Shown: in pieces, positions 11,166 through 22,164 of the stretch
How the letters are laid out: every line of letters starts with the position of its first letter
Numbering within the stretch: the first letter of the stretch is position 1
NCBI GenBank assembly: GCA_030267565.1
Contig: BRXU01000005.1
Span: forward strand, 1,218,001-1,282,000
Direction: 5' to 3'
DNA length: 64,000 nt
Source: Pleodorina starrii
Taxonomy: Eukaryota > Chlorophyta > Chlorophyceae > Chlamydomonadales > Volvocaceae
Notes under the pieces: model-generated
Seen by the model: only the letters and a program-made list of their open reading frames with translations
What the model was told of the DNA's origin: nothing
The model's database searches: none
Position numbers and translations under genes: made by a program

Positions 11166-12974
11166 ATGGGAGGACTTGATCCAAGCCAGCAGGACAGATG
11201 GTGGAAGTCAAGAGTAAGTAACGAGTATATTAAGGCATGAATTTTGATGCCCATCGCTTGTTTCGTCTAAGGGAGTTACGCGGAACGTACGCCAATTGCG
11301 AGACAGGATAGCAAACAGACCGTTAAAGCCCATGCAGCGATAAAGAAGTGGTTGATGTGGCTCTGGCAGGGGTTGGAGCGGGTTTGGTCTGAACGCGGAC
11401 GCTGCTACTGCACGCGTTGTCTATGACGTGACACCAGTAAAACCGCGGGAAGAGGACATAGACGCGAGGCTCTGGCGAAATTGTGCCAAAGTGATATCAC
11501 GACTGCATCAGGAGCCTTGCAACCGCGCGTCTTCCCGCGGAAGCCGTTGCTGAGGCCCACCAGCAAGCCCTGCCATACCCTGCTCGTCGTTACGCAGATT
11601 GAGAAGGAGGAGCAACAATACGGTTTGAAACAGGGCCAACAGCAGGGCCAACAGCAGGGCCAGCAGAACGCTCCGAGCCCCGCCAAGAAGGAAGTCACGT
11701 TCCTCAACACCCTCGGCTACGCCCAGGTACGGCCTAGGCCGCATTCCGTACACTCTTCCCTGTATGCCTCGCACACAGCAGATCCGACCGGGTCAGACAA
11801 CTCCACGGCCCCCGCCCGCTCTCGTGCGTCATGCATAGGTCAAGCAGACGACGGCGGCTTCCGGAGGTTACCTCAACGGGGCGGGGGCGACGATCAGCGC
11901 CCATCGCCCGCAGACCGCAGCCCGACCTCCCTCGGCAGGTGAGGACTGCTGACCCGCAAATTCTCTTGCACAACAATCGCCCAGGACCCGGCATACGGTG
12001 CGCGCCACGTCAGCAGGTCAGCCGTGCCGCCATCCCCACCCAGTCCTTCCGCACCACCTGCCCGCAAGCGCTTTGGCCTCACCCCGCCTCGAGGCGAGGC
12101 CTGCCTGTCCGCAAGTCCTTTCCCACCTCTCACCTCGGCTCAAGGCCCTGAGGCCTCACCCCGTGCTCGCCCCCGCCTCTCTTGACGTCTCCAGACTAGA
12201 GTGCGTGCGCGGCTGTCCGCATGCACGGTCGTGCGGACATTTGGCGCACGTTGTCCAGTTTGTATGGGTGTTCAGCACACCCCAGCCATGTAACACACAC
12301 GCACACACACACATGTCGGTGCCGCAGGTCCTCCGCAGGACGACGACGACGCACGCAGCGTGGCGTCTGTGGCCAAGTCGGCGGCCAGCGTCAAGGCGCC
12401 TTCCGTCGCCTCGGTGCCGCAGAGCACCAAGGCCCCGACGGAGTCGCAGACGGCGGTACGTGGGTTTCGGAGGCACACATGCGGACACTGGGAAGACGCA
12501 GATACAGTGTGGCCGGACGCGGTTCGCCTGTGGCGCCATGCCGACATACCGTCCCCAAAGGACGATGACATCCAAAGCCGCAGATCACACGGGCTCGCGG
12601 TTGGGGATGAGGGAATCCTTGGCTCCGGCTGTCCGATACCCGAGAGGGTGTTGCCCGGGCATAGCCCGTTTGTTTGCGTCCTCGTGCTGGTCGACTCGAT
12701 TTTCCACCCTCTGCGGCGTCCCGTCCCTTCCTCATCTCCCCCGTAACAACCAGCACCAATGACGCATTGCGCTCAAAGAAGAGAAAGCCCCCGTTCGCTA
12801 GCTGGTATATCCATCCCGTCGCTCTTTTGTCTACGGCCCTCTCTGCCCGCACAGCTGGTCCGGCGGCTAGACGTATTGGAGGAGGCCCTGGCCGCTGAGC
12901 GAGTCAAGCGGCTCCAGGCGGAGGAGGAGATGCGGCAGCTCATGGTGCTCAATCAGCAGCAGCGCAAGAAGTAG
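11166..12974 (+). CDS. Unrecognised protein with coiled-coil C-terminus (5' end unresolved)
   Basis: Six 3' exons agree in phase: 11370-11490, 11598-11726, 11839-11938, 11985-12016, 12339-12455 and 12855-12974 (TAG). They encode about 205 aa: a segment with YDVTPVKPREEDIDARLWRN, a Gln-rich run (GQQQGQQQGQQ), KKEVTFLNTLGYAQ, an Ala/Ser/Val linker, and a C-terminal coiled coil (LVRRLDVLEEALAAERVKRL...). Upstream, an exon with ATG at 11166 in good context (accATGG) and a GTAAGT donor after 11213 is a plausible start (MGGLDPSQQDRWWKSR), but its phase does not match 11370 directly, so at least one exon is missing. A further possible exon is 10724-10834. The 32-bp exon at 11985 is the weakest. No family was recognised. 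Confidence 0.5.
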
Positions 12975-13870
12975 GTAGCAGGCAGTTGTGGCGCGACGCG
13001 ACGCGGGGCGGGACGGCAGGGGGTGGTGCGTGCGGCGCAGGGACGCAGGGCTGGCAGGTGCGGCGCAGGTCGCGGGAGGCAGGTTTTGCTCTGGCTAACT
13101 ACGGTGACTCTCACCGCCGGGAATCTCGCTGGTTGCGGCAGCCTGATTGATGACGTGGCTTTGCTGGAGCGAGTGGCAGGGCACGGCCTTATCAGGGGTC
13201 CCGGAGCTGAATATCATAAGGGAAGGCGGGAAAGGAATGCGTGCTACGCTGTCTAAAAAGCTTGTATGTAAGCAATGTGAGTACCGGTATACACATAGGG
13301 GCTGGGAGGTGCGTGTTGGTTGGCCAGCCAGCCAGCCTTGCTGGTCGCTCGCGCGATAAGACCGCTTGCATTGCGACTGCAGCGCAAAAATAAGTGTAAA
13401 GACGTGGCGGCTGTGTGCTGTGCGGCTCTGCGGCATCGTGTGCCTAGATGCGCGTCTGCCAATCAATATGGTGGTGTCTGTTTCGCGCGGGGGGCGGGGT
13501 GACTGCGGATGGTGAATGAAGACTGCGAAGCGCCTCCACTGATGGCGCGGTTTTCTTGGACGCTGTGGACGTTGTGGGGAGGCACGTCCGCTGGCGAGGG
13601 CCCTGCACGGCTGGATGTATGGCGATTTGGCCTCTCCCTCGGGAGCTCCCTGTCTCGAATTTGGAGCCCGGGTGCATTGGTTTGTTTTTGCATCGTAGAA
13701 GTGGGCCTCGAGTGGGCACTGGGGGTACCGTATTTGGGGGGATATGATCAGTTTGTGTTGGGGGCTCGACGATGCACGGGGCTATGATGCATGGTGCGCT
13801 TGCACAGGCGGCCATCCTTTTGACATGGTCTACTTGTAACGCGATTGGTTCAGAGCCTTTCCGTGCGTGA
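12975..13870. other. 3' UTR and intergenic region
   Basis: Begins with the 3' UTR of the preceding plus gene (TGTAA at 13267 and 13395). The rest carries a long minus-strand open frame (13444-14223) with no ATG start, no splice-phase support and no recognisable motif; I treat it as non-coding. Confidence 0.35.
13267..13271 (+). terminator. Candidate poly(A) signal TGTAA of the coiled-coil gene
   Basis: Lies 293 bp past the stop at 12974. Another TGTAA follows at 13395-13399. Confidence 0.5.
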
Positions 13871-14465
13871 GAGCTCGCGCCGCTCGTGCTACCGCTCGTA
13901 TTGGCTCTGCCTCTTGTGCCTGGCCTGGCCCGCCTGCGCCGCATATCCCCGCCCGTGGACTCGTGGAATCCGGACATCCCCATAGCAGCGTCACTGGGCC
14001 CGGGGCCCGTGGAGGAGTTGTACCTAGATCCTCCGGAGACGACCATTGCAGATTGCACGGGTAGAGGAGGGGTCTGGCTTGATGCCAGCGGGCGCTGCTC
14101 GAGCTGTCCACGGCGAAAAGATTCCGGGGACACGTTTCGGGTTCGGAAGTTCTTACGGTTCACCGCGTGCAGCACCGGCCGCCGGCCCGGCGCCGCGCTG
14201 CCGCCCGCGGAGCCGGAGGCCAAACCGTCGCCCTGCTGCGCCGGGTGCTGCGCGACCCCTCTGGCTAGCGGCTACAGTAGCATCCACCTGGTATGCCGAC
14301 TAGGCATGGCTGGACACACACTCACACACACTCTCGCACACTCTCGCACACACGCACACTCTCGCACACACACACTCTCGCACACACTTACTCACACTCT
14401 CACACACACACACACTCATTCACACACTCACTCACACACTCACACCCCAGCTGGGAATTGTTTGA
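13871..14465 (+). CDS. Possible Cys-rich coding segment, unrecognised
   Basis: A plus frame open from 13871 reads smoothly with mostly G/C third positions. It contains CTGRGGVWLDASGRCSSCP and PSPCCAGCCATPLASG, and reaches a GTATGC donor after SSIHL (about 14290). The following stretch is a CA/CT-rich microsatellite. An acceptor (CACCCCAG) then leads in phase to LGIV and TGA near 14465. No in-frame ATG was found, so an upstream exon would be needed. No TGTAA follows within 0.8 kb. The competing minus-strand frame also lacks a start. It could equally be non-coding. Confidence 0.25.
14316..14445. repeat. CA/CT-rich microsatellite
   Basis: Irregular tandem mix of CACACTCTCG-like and CACACA units over about 130 bp. 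It falls inside the putative intron of the Cys-rich segment. Confidence 0.8.
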
Positions 14466-15299
14466 ACACCGGCACCGACCAGGGCCCGGCGTGGCGGTGG
14501 CTGAGTGAAGAAGAGCATACATGTCGGCCGGTCGGGTTCCTCAGCCACACCTGGTTCCACTCTGGTGACACGCCTGGTTAGTTTCCCTTCCGCTGCGTAG
14601 CGTAATCCAAAGTTCCAGACGTTACGATTGGCATGCCGGAGCTCCAGCATGCTGCTGGGGTCAGCACACCAGTCACCACACATACACGCCCTCTCCCACA
14701 TCCCACATCCAGCACCTATCCCCGCACCCGACACACACACACGCACACACAGTGTATGCGCAACACCCATGCATGGATGCATGCGTGCATGGGTCCAGCA
14801 CCGCCGCCCGACAGCCATGATGACCGGCGGTGCGATGCGAAGGAGACGCGACGACCTAGCGTGATGCAATGTGACATCGCGTGGCGTCTGGCGTGACGTC
14901 TGCACGCAGCCCGCAAGCAGCTAGCAGTCACCATACCAATAATAAACTGGATGAGGGTCCCCGCCGTCAACAATAACGCAGGACAGCATGTGTAGGATGC
15001 AACTAATAAGCAAGCATGTCCCCCTGCCTCGATGCCAATGCCCTGCAATGCGCGAGAGCCATGTTCAAGAGCGCCTATCATGCGTTCAATGCAGCCAAGT
15101 GTACGGCGGCCTCAAACCCATGACCCCCCGACCCAACAATAACGTGCAGCTGTCTCACTGCCATGCCCTGCCGTTGCCTAGGCGATGGGCCCGTCTGGCC
15201 TGAACCGTGTCGCCCAGCTTGACAGGCATAGGACCCAGATCTTAAAGGCGTTCAGTATACCGGCCGCCGCCGCCCTCCCCAATGCTCGCTGATCATTTT
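14466..15299. other. Intergenic region with no supported gene
   Basis: This should contain the 3' UTR of the F-box/LRR gene, which is read leftward. Open frames on the minus strand (14905-14432) mix CA-repeat translation with no motif. No TGTAA/TTACA signal was found for either strand. Confidence 0.35.
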
Positions 15300-18200
15300 T
15301 TACTCCCCAATGCTCCGGAACAAGCCCCGGTGTGTGCAGTCCACCAGCCAGGTCTCCCCATCCCACCCCCCACCAGGTGCCGCGGCTGCCGTTTCCCGAC
15401 CCGCCAGCTTCGCCGACAGACGGCTCAGTCGCCGCGCGGCGTCGCGGCTGAGCTGCGGGCACCAAACGCGCAGGGGCGGCTCCGGCGCTGCTGCTGCCTG
15501 CTCATTCCTCTCCTGTCCTCCTGCCTCCGCCGCCGCTGCCGCCGCCGCTACTCGCTGCTGCCACCGCCGCCAGCTCCGCCTCTTCTTCACCGTCTTCAGC
15601 AGCCTCCGCACCTCGTCCTCCACCAGCCCCGACAGGCCCTGGGTGGTCACGACGTCAAGCTCCAGGGAGAGGCGCTCCAGAGCGGGCAGGTCCGCCAGGC
15701 AGTGCAGACGAGGCACGGGACTGGGGCAGCCCGCCGGCCGCCAGCGATCCAGGTCGGCGCCGGCGGCAGCTGCGGCCTTGGCGCCGCGCCAGCTGGCCAG
15801 GGCGTGCTCGCGATCCTCCTCCTCGTAGTCCTGCAGGGCGGCGGGGAAAGGCAGCAGGGTGTGAGGAAGGCGGGTGCTAACGTACGAACTCAGGCACGGC
15901 CTCGGCCTCGATGCATCACATTCATTCACAGGCAGTGGCAGTGCTTGGCCCTTCACCCCTAGCCACATCCTGGGGGCAGAAGCTCAGGACGGCACAAACG
16001 CGCCGGACCGGACAGGCCCTGGAGTGCTGTCCACAGGTTGGCTGAAGACGCCTGCCGTAGCACCCACCCACACACGCCACACAGGGGCGGCCATGGCAGC
16101 GTGAACGTGCTGCAAGTGGCTGTGTCAGAGCAGCTGCCCCACGCTCTGAGCCGGCATCCCCACACAACCTGTCCCGCCCGCGCAGCTGCCGACCCTTCCC
16201 TCCCCATTCCCCCCACACATACATACAGACATACATACATACAGACAGAGCCGGCCCCCATTGCCGCGACCCGCACCTTGTCCTCAGTGATGGTTATGTC
16301 CAGCGCCTTGAGCTGGGGGCAGGCCCGGACCACCGCCGCAAGGTGCGCGTCCATGTCGGCCGCCTCATGCCGGCGGAACTCCTCGTCAAGGCTGTAGTCA
16401 AACGTCAGACGCAGCCGGGTCAGGCAGCCCACGCCCCCCAGCAGGTCCAGCTCCCGCAGGTGGTAGTTCCACTCCGGGCTTTCGCTCATGGGCGGCAGCT
16501 TGTCAGGGTTGTCGTAAGCGACCTCCAGCTCGCGCAACTCCCCCATGCACTGCTGCAGCGTTTTCGCGAGATTGTCACTGTTTGGATCGGCCGGGAGCGC
16601 CAGCGCCGCCGCATCGGGGCCCAGCTCCTCCCGCGTCAGGTCCAAGTCCTCCTGGTCCATGCCCTCCACAAGCTTATGCGCCCCTCCTGTTGCCAGCAGC
16701 GCCACGGGCGTTCCCCGCAGGGCAGGCACCACCGCCAGCAGGTCCGTGAACGCCAAGTAGCCGCGAGCCACCAGTGTCGTCGCCACGGCGGCGCCGCCGC
16801 CGCCGTACGCATCGCCGTCCTGCGGCGGCGACACCAACGCCGGCAGCAGCTCGGTCAGCATCGCCGCAGTGTCAACGGGCAGCGTCAGGCGCCGCAGCCG
16901 CGGCAGCCTGGCAGCCTCGGCGGCGCCTGTGGCTGGGTCGATCGCGAGCAGCTCCCGCAGCCGCGCCAGCGGGCTGCCGGCCTGTGCGGCCAGCTGTGCG
17001 CCCAGCCCGAAGCCGCCCTCGGGCGATTGCGGCGCATCCAGCGAGAACTCGAGGCGCTCCAGACCCGGCAAGCAGCCCGTCGCCAGCGTGGAAGCCAGGA
17101 GGTCCAGACCCGTGGCCGCATGCTCCTCATCGGCACCTAGCAAATAGCCCAAGTCCTTGATGAACATGCCCAGGTGCGTGGTATGGCCGCCCACAGGCAG
17201 CGGCAGGCCGTGCGTCTGCAGCGGTAGCAGCATGTAGCCGCCGTGTAAGCCTGTGCCGTCGCACCGCAGCACCAGCCGCACCGACAGGTGGGTGAGCTGC
17301 CGCAGCCCGGCGCGCCAGGCCTCCGCCACACGGCGTGTCCAGGGGATGGGCAGGCCAGGGGACGGCCACAGCGCCGACTGGCTGGCCATGCCGGTGGCCA
17401 GGTCCAGGGTGCGCAGGTGGGTCAGATCCGCCAGCGCCAACGCCCAATCCTCACTGGCCATCTCCAGTCCGACATCCCAGCAGTGCAGCCTCAGAGTGGT
17501 CAGCGTGGCGCGGATCGGGGTGAGGAGCGCGGGGTGGAAGCCTGCGTGCTGCACGTCTGGAAGTCGCCCCGGCGCCGCCGCAGCTGCTGCTGGTCCTGCT
17601 GCTGCCTGCGGTGCCGATGCCGCTGCGGGCTGCGGCGGGGCTGGGTCCGGCTGCGGTGACGCGGGCAGCCCTGCGTTGACAACCTCCCCGGCCTGCGGCT
17701 GCTCTCCCGCCTCCTGCCGCTGGTCCGCCGCTGCCTGCTGCTGCGCTGACGGCTGCTGCGGGCCCTCAGCCGCCGCCGTCGCCAGCTGCTGTCGGCCCAC
17801 GGCAGCCTCGTGCTGGGCATCCTCACCGTGCTCGTTACCCTCCTCCGTATCCTCATCCGAATCACAGTCATCGCCCTCACCCTCGCCTTGGTCATAGTCA
17901 TCGTCCTCCTCCTCGCCATCCTCCTTGCCATCGTCGCCGTCGTCGTGCTCGTTTTCCCCACCTGCTGCCTGGCCGTCACGCTCTTGTCCGGGGGTATCCA
18001 GGAGGTAGCCGCGCAAGGACAGCTCCTCCAACACCGGGAACGCGGACGTGATCTGCAGGAGATGCTCCTCGACCAGACGCATGCCGTACTTGGCAGTGCA
18101 CCCCATCTCCAGGGAACGGAGATGTCGGGATGCCAGACGCCAGATAGCCCTGTGCGCCCAGTGCGGCGAGCTGGTGTGGAAGCCGTCCAGCTCGGCGCCG

Positions 18201-18731
18201 GCACGCTTGGCCGCCTCGCGGCATGCATCCTGGATAGGAATAAAGCCATTGCTGCTGTCCCTCCTATCTCGTATCTTTATGGACCTGGGATGGAAAGGGA
18301 GCACGGTCGATCCGTGGGCATACGGGGGGCGGGCGATGTCAACACGCCCCGCGTGGCTCCCTTGTACGGCCAATTGTGGGTAAAAATGTTTTTGGCCTGT
18401 GTAAAGCGGCTTTGTCCAAAGGCGCATGTCAGGGGAACTCGCAAACGCAGTCTCAACCTACAGCAACCACAACGCCCTACCGGAGCTGGTTGAACGACTT
18501 CAGGAATCGCTCGAGCCATGCCACGTTGCCCCAGTTCATGTGCGGTCGCTTGGTCGAGTCCAAAAGTAGCCATGAGCGCGACCCAGAGGTTGCGCGCCGG
18601 CCAAGCTGACATGCCGCTCTGAAAGCAGGAACGTCGCGCGGGTCCAAAAAGTCTGCTATGTGACTCCATATATCTTCGCTAAGAAAATTGGATTCACGAC
18701 GCAAGAACTCGTCACCAGCAGAACCATCCAT
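15300..18731 (-). CDS. F-box / leucine-rich-repeat protein, about 919 aa
   Basis: Three exons: 18731-18481, about 18254-16277, and 15830-15300 (TAA). Residues about 17-50 (LSEDIWSHIADFLDPRDVPA, then FRAACQLGRRAT) fit an F-box-like motif, the Skp1-binding part of SCF ubiquitin ligases. From about residue 120 there are repeated leucine-rich strands (LRSLEMGC, FPVLEELSLRGYLL, LTHLRTLDLATG, LPGLERLEFSLD, LPRLRRLTLP, CPQLKALDITIT, LPALERLSLELD). A large insert at about residues 165-260 is first acidic (Asp/Glu runs) and then Gln/Ala-rich. The second exon can start at either of two CAG acceptors 3 bp apart. The family is clear at the F-box/LRR level. The substrate is unknown. Confidence 0.75.
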
Positions 18732-20700
18732 AATGATCGATCGTGTCTTTTAAACTCAATTGAGAATCAAATTGTGAACTTTACGTGTGTTGTTGTATTT
18801 GTATATCTCCAAAAATTGGCGTGCAAGATCATGCGACTCTAATACAGCGATCGAAAAATACACACGTTTGGTTGCCTGCCGGTGCGTACGATTCCGGTTG
18901 GTGGTTGCTTCTTCCGGGATCCGGATCCTAAAGGACCCGACACCCAATCCCAGGCCCAAACCCATTAGCAGTAGTACTTTGCACCCCTTCTACTTCAATT
19001 TGCACTGCCATCGAAGTGAACGGTTGCAGCGGGTTGCAAGGGTAGGTCTGGAAAGGTCGCGCTCGAAGACCAGGGCGGCTGCGGAGTCTGTAACACGCTC
19101 CTTCTGTAACAGCAGGAGTGTCCACAGCAGGAGCTTCTGCTGGATCTTGAGGATTTGGATTGTCAGAGATGTTGACCTTCCCAGGCCCGGCGGGTGTGCG
19201 CAAGCAAGGCGCACAGAACCAGCGGTTCAAGCCATCGAGCTGCCGGCGAGGTGCATCTGCCTTACCTGATCCCGAAGGTCCCCATCCCCATCCCTCCAGG
19301 ACAGTGCGATACGAATCCAAACGCATCGACTGCTTCACCAAAAAGCAAGCAAGTCACCTGCCCCGACCTCCAACGCAACGCGTGACACAGCTCGCATGCA
19401 CACGTACGGTAACCCCAGGCAGGATCTGGGTTTGCCTGCGTCGCATCCGCTCCGCAGTGCGGTTTCATCAAATTTTTAACACCCCTGGCATGAATTGCAA
19501 CAATAACAACAACAGGCGCGCGCGGAGCATTGGGCCCTTTCCAGCGCTTCACGCACCGTCAAGCCGGTCGCTGCTGCTCCACAACCAACCCAACGCATTC
19601 CGTCCCAGCGGCGATCTCTGGCCATCTTCATCCTCATCCTCATCCGACGCAACAATCGACACGTCATCAATTCCGCAATCAAACTCGCAATCAACTTCTG
19701 CTTTACCATCGCCGGCTCTCTGGTTACACCAAATCGGCGCTGCGCCACGTGCATCGCCCTTCGCTGCCACCGGTACGGTACCAGCCTGTCCGTACGTGGC
19801 ACCGGGTCGGCTGGCCCGCAGCCGCCCACGGCCCAATCCTATCTGCACGCCGTGCCGCTGTGCGGGGATCCGAGCGCCTCCTAGCTGGTCGCTGGGGAGA
19901 GGCTGTGCGCACCAACACGCCCACATCCATACCCAACAGCGAGTGAGCCCGGCGACACATGCCCAAACAGCACGGCCCGAATCTATCCCCGCGAAGCAGC
20001 CACAGCAGCCACGTGCTGCTGTGGGTCAGGCTTGCTTGGGGGCCGAGCCTCAGCTGGGGTAGTGCCGTTAGGGTATCGTTGTGGTAGATGGTGGGTTGGC
20101 TGGCCGAGCTGTCAGAAGATCAGAACAGGTCATCTGCGCTGCAGCAGCGAGCAGGTGCGTGCGCTTTGGTGGCCCTTGCTTGAGGGTGGGCGCTGAGGGG
20201 CATGGAGAGGCAGGGAGGAAGGGTGCAAGGTTCGCAGGTACGGTAGATAGGGAGGTAGGGAGGTAGGTTCACTTGGAGGGTCACAGCGGCTTATTACGTT
20301 CAATCCCCAGGATGGATCCGAGGAGACGGACCGCAGCGATACCCTGAAGAGTGACGAGCGACCCCACCCCCCAAAAAAGGCATTCGCGACGTCAAGGGCG
20401 AAAGCTTCGTTGGTTCGTGTACCCAAAGAAGCCTTTACATGCGTGCTCTTGTTTCATTTGCAAGTAGCTTCACAGGCAAGGCGTGGGGGGTACGTGGGGG
20501 GTACGTGGGCAGATTCAATGACCCGTGGGACGCTGTGGATGAAGCTCGGTTCGCCTGGGTGTGCTGCTTGCAGGCTTGCATGTGGCTGGATGGAGCTGGA
20601 CTGAACGGCGCAGCGCTACGCGCGGACGTTCGCTCCTGCTCGACAGCGTTGACGACACGGCACTTGCCTTTATTGACACCGATCTTTTCCTTTGGAATGA
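18732..20700. other. Divergent intergenic region, part 1
   Basis: Upstream of the F-box/LRR gene (-) and far upstream of the pherophorin (+). Open frames exist on both strands (plus 19160-20062, Ser/Pro-rich; minus 19341-18928) but no splice, start or family support was seen. Two TGTAA motifs at about 19087 and 19101 have no assigned gene. An unrecognised gene cannot be excluded. Confidence 0.35.
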
Positions 20701-22164
20701 CGCGGCCTAATATACCGTAATGGAAGAGAGCCGCATAATTAGAAAATTGCAGCATATTTGTGATATGTTTGGATTTCGCTTCAGTGTTCTGGCCTGTTCT
20801 GGCTGGGTACTGGTATCACCATAGGCAAGAATTGCACTGAAGCCAACGAGCAAAGTTCGGGGCGAGGATGGTGCGGCACTGCTTGGTAATTGGCTGCCTT
20901 TCATTACAAGTACAAGTAACCATGCGGTGTCTTGCCAGTCGTGTACGTGGGCTGGAACGGCCCGCGTGGACATGATGGGCGCCTGGTCTCTGCCTGGCCC
21001 AAAATCTGGGTCTGTACCCCTTTCAGCATACCGGTATTTTTTCAGTAGATATTAGATTCCAAACAAACAAACTGCAAATTGCTTCGTGGGTGACTGGATC
21101 TCGGGAGCAGACCATTGGAGCGAGCAAAAAGTTATCTATTGCTAATGTCGAAGAAGGTCGAAGATAGAAGACCCGCCCTGTCTCGCGACCAGTGGCCGCC
21201 CTCATGGGTTCCGCGGGATATGGTGCATTTGTCTGGTATATATTAATGGACTTCTCAACAGTTCATTCATATGGGCGACTGGGCAGCGTGAAGAGTGTGA
21301 AGTATGTCAAGAGCATCGTTGTTATGAACCTTTCTGGTTGCAAATGTTTTTCTGCTTAAAAGGTTTCACATTGGTTGTATGGTATGGCATAACAGGGCAT
21401 AAGGTGCATGTGGACCTTTAAAGTCGGTGCTTCTTCGCGCTGCTGTTTCGCTTTTCATAGCAAACTATCAACACAAGGCACTCAGCTAGCCTGATGTAAT
21501 GTCATGTTCTGAAATGGCATCAAAAAAATTTACTACATGCTGTAGGTTCGTGGCAGGCGGACGGGGACGAGCCTGACCCCTGCCTGACCTGGCCCGACGA
21601 GCTGTCGAGGGCTGTCGCAATTATGTGTTTACCTTATGCTTCCGTGCAGCTTCTCAATGATCTGGGTACAAACAGGTGTTACTGAAGTCCACTGAACAGC
21701 AACTTTGGCCAGTTGCGAACGTTCCGTTGGCATCTAGTCCGACATCCGCCGACCGACTTCCCGCAACAGATACAGCGCGCAACGGGAACGTGTATTTAAG
21801 CGGAAATCAATAACATTAATATTATAATATATTACCAGAGCTTATTACCATTGCTCTGAGGTGAACTTGATCTGGCGCGCCGACCCCGCGACGTCCCTTT
21901 AATATCGCGTATCTATCACGTAAATCCTGTGCGACATATTCCTGTGCTATTCTAAGGTAAGCTCTAATGATGTTGTCTGTCTCATACAGCCATAACATTG
22001 ATATTCTGCGCCCCTGTTAGAGCTATCCGCTTATCGATCAAGCGACGCATCTGGAAAGCGCGAGGACCCAATGACGAATGCCAGTGATAAGATGAGACAC
22101 ATAATCATAAACCCACATGCCTTTCGTGCAGGGCGTGGCATCACTCCGTCTTGCAGTGCGAAAC
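20701..22164. other. AT-richer intergenic region upstream of the pherophorin
   Basis: Visibly richer in A and T than the flanks, with an ATTAATATTATAATATATTA-like patch near 21810-21835. No coding exon, RNA gene, terminal inverted repeat or target-site duplication was found. The pherophorin promoter should be in the last few hundred bases. Confidence 0.4.

Noticed and set aside
13444..14223. 259-codon minus-strand ORF
   Set aside because: Starts at TTG, has no ATG or splice support, and its opposite strand looks somewhat more coding-like.
16343..17897. Plus-strand ORFs of 200-265 codons
   Set aside because: Complements of the F-box/LRR exon, which has a coherent LRR pattern.
19160..20062. 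300-codon plus-strand Ser/Pro-rich ORF
   Set aside because: No family, codon pattern or splice evidence. It includes simple Asn and Ser runs typical of non-coding repeats.
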